Translations under genes and position numbers: made by a program
Assembly (NCBI RefSeq): GCF_042650605.1
Contig: NZ_JBHSBN010000001.1
Span: 1-64,000, forward strand
Source of the DNA: Micromonospora_J zhanjiangensis
Lineage (GTDB): Bacteria > Actinomycetota > Actinomycetes > Mycobacteriales > Micromonosporaceae
Length of the DNA: 64,000 bases
Reading direction: 5' to 3'
In this document: piece by piece, positions 60,834 to 64,000 of the stretch
Position numbering within the stretch: the stretch's first letter is position 1
How the letters are laid out: every line of letters starts with the position of its first letter
The notes under the pieces: generated by a model
Database searches by the model: none
Told to the model about the DNA's origin: nothing
What the model saw: the letters and a program-made list of their open reading frames with translations, nothing else

Positions 60834-63800
60834 TCACTCCTCCAGATCCGGAATGGTGCTCGGCAGGGTGGAGACCGTGGCCTTGGCGGCCGTCGGTGTG
60901 GTGTCGAGATGGTCGAGCAGCCCGTCGACGTACGACACGTCGACCCGGACCTTCTGCACCCGGCCGTCCACGTCGCGCATCACGAACTCCCGGAAACCCA
61001 GGCGCGCCGACGAGGTTGCGTCCACGTTGGACAAGGAGGCGAGGGTGGCCTCGTAGCCGTCGTCGACCGGCACCCGGAGCAGTCGCAGCGCGTCGCTGGC
61101 GATCTCGGCGTCCTCGGCGATCCGGCCGACGAACACGGTGGAGACCAGGTTCTGCACGTCCAGGCCGAGAATGTCCCTGGGGTTCTGCGAGGACACCAGG
61201 GCGGCCAGGTTCCACTTCCGGGAGTCCCGGGCCAGCCGGACCAGGAAGGACCGACCGGAACGCCAGCCCTCCATGAAGTGCGCCTCGTCCAGACCGACCA
61301 GCTTGCGGGCGGACATCGAGCCGCCGTAGCAGCGGCGGACCGCCAGGCGGTGCGCGGTGTGCAGCATCGGCAGCGCCAGCGCCTCCTCGGCCGACCAGTA
61401 CTCCCGTTCGATCTTCAGGTCGGGCAGCCGCAGCCCGGCCATGGTGATCACCGTCAACGCCGCGTCGGCGCCGAGCAGGCCCTCCGGCGGCCGGCCGAAG
61501 AAGAGCAGGGCCAGCGGCATCTCGGCGGTGTCGAGCAGGAGGTTGGCCAGCTCCTTGCCGTCGTCGTTGTCCAGCCCGGTTAGGCAGGCCACCACGTCGT
61601 CCAGGGTGGACGTCTCCTCGGCCGGCACCTGGCGGACCGCGTGCCGGAGCAGGGTTGCGGTGGACGCCTCGCGGGCCACCTGCGGCGGCACCAGCATCAT
61701 GCAGATGTCCTGGACCAGCATCCGGCGCTCGGCGCGGGCGTTGGAGACCGCGATCTCGAACTCCCGGTCGCCGGCCGCGCCGGCCGCGAACTCGCCGCGG
61801 ACCGGGGTGGGGATCAACGAGTACGGTGCCAGCGTCCCCTGCTCGGACCCGGTCAGGTTCAGCACCCGCGAGTACGGCCGCAGCTCGGGCATCGAACACA
61901 ACCGGGCCAGCGGACCGGACGGGTCGAGCAGGGTCACCTGCACGCCGCGCCGGGCGGCCAGGTAGCCGAGCGCACCCAGCAGGGTCGACTTGCCACCGCC
62001 CGGCTCGGCGACGAACACGGCCAGCCCGGAGCGTTCGCGTACCTCCATGGGGAAGTGCAGGTCGAGGAAGACCGGCCGCCGGCAGGTCCCGGCGGTACGC
62101 CCGATCAGGTCGCCGCGCCGGTCACCGACGGTCGACGCGGCCTGGGGGAGTGCGGCGGCGAGCAGGTTGACCGGCATCCGGCGGATGTAACCGGTGTTCG
62201 CCACCGGTTCGCCCGGGATGAACTCGCGGGCCAGCCAGTCCTGGTTCTTCGGATGTTGCAGCGAGATGCGCAACTCCCGGGAGTAGAGCTGGATGAGCCG
62301 GCGGGCCCGCTCCAGGCACTCCTCCCGGCTGCGACCGCCCACCGCGATCCGGTGCCAGCCGTGTGCGCGGGCCGAGTCCACCGGCAGACCGGTGGTCATC
62401 TCGTCGCCGATGACCAGTGCCCGCTTGGCCAACCGTTCCAGTTCCGGTGGCGCGTCGATGCCGTGTTCGGCGTAATCGAGTTGCTGGGAGCGGATCATCC
62501 GCAACCGGTGCTCCAGGTTGCGGAACGAGTCACCCGGTCCGAGCAGGTCGACCCGGGTGGACAGCTCCATCGGCCAGGGCAGGCGCTCGTGGAAGTGCAG
62601 CCACGGCTCGTGCCGTTCCGGGATCTCCAGCGGTTCCATCCGGCCGACGGCGAGCACGGCGACGTGCCGTTCCTCGCCCGTCATCCGGTTGACCAGCTTC
62701 ACCGTGGAGCCGTACGGGGTGCGGTAGCGCTCCACCTGCTCGGTCAGGGCGAGCAGGTCGCCGCGTTCCCACCGGCCGTTGGTGGCCGGGGAGAGGGCAC
62801 CGGGCGGGGCCATGCACAGCGCCACCGAACGGTAGAGCAGCCACTCCAGTTCCTGTGCCGTCACCCGTCGGCCGCGCATGCCGAACGCCCCGAGCACCTC
62901 GTCGAACTGCTCGACGGTCCGACCGAGTTTGCGCCGTTCGCCCTCGGCGACGCCCCGGCCGAAGGTGCGCAGGATCCGTTCGGTGAACGAGTCGCCGAGC
63001 GACCGGCGGGCGAAGGTGACACCGAGGTAGGTCTGGCCCTCGGCGTGGTTGACCGACAGCAGGTGCCGCTGCGCCGCGACCAGGTGGTCGGCCCAACTGT
63101 TCCCACCCTGCACGGTCGGTAGCGGGCGGGCGGTGTGCGCGTCGATGGTGCGCGCCCACTCGTCGGCCGGGAACGGGCGGGTGGTGCGGCGCAGGTGCAC
63201 CCGGAATCCGGCGAGGCCGGCGTACTGCTCGGAGATGGCCGAGAGCAGTGCCTCCCGTTCGGCGTCCGGCCGGAACGCCCAGCGCACCTCGGGCAGCCAG
63301 TACCAGGCCGTGACGGTGTTGGGAGTGAAGGTGAGGTGCCCGGCGATCTCGGTGATGGCGAGGTCGACGGCCGGGTCGCGGTCGCCGAACTTGACCTTCG
63401 GGGGGCGTACCGCCGGGGTCTTCGCGGGCCGCGAGCGCTTCGCCTGCTTCTTGTCCGCGCGTCGCTCGGCCGGGGTGTTCGGAGGCTGCTCGACCGGTGC
63501 CGGCGCGGTGACCGGCGGGCCGGCCGGCGGCGGTCGGTGCGCCGCGCCGCCGGCGACCTGGTGCGGTACGGCCGCCGGCCGGGTGACCGGCGGTGCCGCC
63601 GGGTCCGGGCGTGTCTGGGCCGGCCGGTCGACGGGCGCGGTGGCGGCCGGCGGCGGCAGGGTCCGGTCCGACCCGGCTCGGTGGGCCTGCCCGGGTACGG
63701 GTTGACCGGTCGGCCGCGTGCTCCAGCCGGCCGGGGCGCCCGGCACCGGACCGTTCGCCGGCGGTACGGCCGGCCCGGCGTGACCGGGTGCCGCGGCCGG

Positions 63801-64000
63801 TGGACGCGGCGGCGCGGCGCGGACCGGAGTCGGGGCGGGCGGCGCCGGCGGCGGCGTTCCGGCCCGGGTCTCGGTCCGCCGCGGTTCCTCGGTGGTCCGG
63901 GGCGGCTCCGGCCGGTCGTCCGGTCCGGGACGCCGTTGGGTGGGCGGGATCAGCGGCGGGCGGGCCGCCGGGTGTCCGTTGCCCGGACCGGGCCGGGGCA
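60834..64000 (-). CDS. VirB4/TraC-like ATPase with Pro-rich N-terminus (5' end beyond the window)
   Basis: At least 970 residues are visible from an in-frame GTG at 63746, but the frame stays open to the window edge in Pro/Arg/Thr-rich sequence, so the true start probably lies outside. The conserved part has VRWAFRPDAEREALLSAI-type N-terminal strands, Walker A A-E-P-G-G-G-K-S-T-L-L (62000 region), and Walker B-like K-L-V-G-L-D-E-A-H-F-M followed by LAALVSSQNPRDILGLDVQN, typical of VirB4 motors. It drives assembly or substrate transfer in type IV secretion. It is the upstream visible gene of an operon with VirB6-, VirB8- and M23-type products. Confidence 0.82.
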   Translation of the reverse strand, partial: PRPGPGNGHPAARPPLIPPTQRRPGPDDRPEPPRTTEEPRRTETRAGTPPPAPPAPTPVRAAPPRPPAAAPGHAGPAVPPANGPVPGAPAGWSTRPTGQPVPGQAHRAGSDRTLPPPAATAPVDRPAQTRPDPAAPPVTRPAAVPHQVAGGAAHRPPPAGPPVTAPAPVEQPPNTPAERRADKKQAKRSRPAKTPAVRPPKVKFGDRDPAVDLAITEIAGHLTFTPNTVTAWYWLPEVRWAFRPDAEREALLSAISEQYAGLAGFRVHLRRTTRPFPADEWARTIDAHTARPLPTVQGGNSWADHLVAAQRHLLSVNHAEGQTYLGVTFARRSLGDSFTERILRTFGRGVAEGERRKLGRTVEQFDEVLGAFGMRGRRVTAQELEWLLYRSVALCMAPPGALSPATNGRWERGDLLALTEQVERYRTPYGSTVKLVNRMTGEERHVAVLAVGRMEPLEIPERHEPWLHFHERLPWPMELSTRVDLLGPGDSFRNLEHRLRMIRSQQLDYAEHGIDAPPELERLAKRALVIGDEMTTGLPVDSARAHGWHRIAVGGRSREECLERARRLIQLYSRELRISLQHPKNQDWLAREFIPGEPVANTGYIRRMPVNLLAAALPQAASTVGDRRGDLIGRTAGTCRRPVFLDLHFPMEVRERSGLAVFVAEPGGGKSTLLGALGYLAARRGVQVTLLDPSGPLARLCSMPELRPYSRVLNLTGSEQGTLAPYSLIPTPVRGEFAAGAAGDREFEIAVSNARAERRMLVQDICMMLVPPQVAREASTATLLRHAVRQVPAEETSTLDDVVACLTGLDNDDGKELANLLLDTAEMPLALLFFGRPPEGLLGADAALTVITMAGLRLPDLKIEREYWSAEEALALPMLHTAHRLAVRRCYGGSMSARKLVGLDEAHFMEGWRSGRSFLVRLARDSRKWNLAALVSSQNPRDILGLDVQNLVSTVFVGRIAEDAEIASDALRLLRVPVDDGYEATLASLSNVDATSSARLGFREFVMRDVDGRVQKVRVDVSYVDGLLDHLDTTPTAAKATVSTLPSTIPDLEE

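Overview
This is a chromosomal stretch of a high-GC actinomycete, most likely a member of the Micromonosporaceae. The evidence is the very high GC content with GTG starts, TANNNT -10 boxes placed 6-7 nt before start codons (leaderless mRNAs), a type VII secretion core, and gene orders shared with Mycobacterium and Streptomyces. I saw no rRNA, tRNA or CRISPR array.

Region 1 (1-11.7 kb) is accessory and rearranged. The left edge is the right end of an IS200/IS605-type element: a TnpB C-terminus and terminal hairpin inserted into a membrane-protein gene. A DUF6924-GNAT acetyltransferase module occurs twice (1108-2260 and 10589-11635). The second copy has a deleted, frameshifted acetyltransferase and a second IS right-end remnant. 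Between the copies lies a compact set of secreted or membrane genes: two proteins of the form cytoplasmic HTH - linker - TM - exported domain (one with a ricin-like lectin domain), a secreted protein of unknown function, a translationally coupled pair of NlpC/P60 proteins (one intact, one lacking the catalytic His, with basic and acidic tails respectively), and a secreted C39-type cysteine peptidase. Three of these genes carry a shared GGACWGTCC motif upstream. I consider this the best candidate for an undescribed system here.

Region 2 (11.7-29.5 kb) holds a solute-binding protein coupled to an unknown membrane protein. Next comes a tightly overlapping TetR-led operon for carboxylation-type acyl-CoA catabolism (AtuA-like protein, biotin-dependent acyl-CoA carboxylase alpha and beta subunits, two acyl-CoA dehydrogenases, a TIGR03084 protein), with a clear 26-bp TetR-type palindrome. 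It is followed by a LAL-type LuxR regulator divergent from a SnoaL-like/MFS pair, a 44-aa SnoaL-like minigene and a metallophosphoesterase.

Region 3 (28.8-41.3 kb) is core genome: crp, cbiZ, nth, a TlpA-like lipoprotein, a CoA-type NUDIX hydrolase and marP, in the order of the M. tuberculosis Rv3676-Rv3671c block. Then come the type VII secretion genes mycP, eccC (fused three-ATPase form) and eccD.

Region 4 (41.3-52.7 kb) is housekeeping: ppa, a PBP4-type carboxypeptidase, a DUF2342 metalloprotease-like gene, tilS, hpt, ftsH and folE, matching the mycobacterial Rv3628-Rv3609 order. It is interrupted between tilS and hpt by a gamma-glutamyltransferase, a GlxA-type AraC regulator and a 46-aa membrane peptide.

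Region 5 (52.7-64 kb) contains an FtsK/SpoIIIE-like ATPase with an atypical Walker A motif coupled to a small tail-anchored protein, a single-TM protein, and a leftward operon resembling a chromosomal type IV secretion/conjugation-like apparatus: VirB4-like ATPase (running off the right edge), VirB6/TrbL-like membrane protein, VirB8/TcpC-like protein, a lysozyme-like/M23 peptidoglycan hydrolase and an unknown protein.
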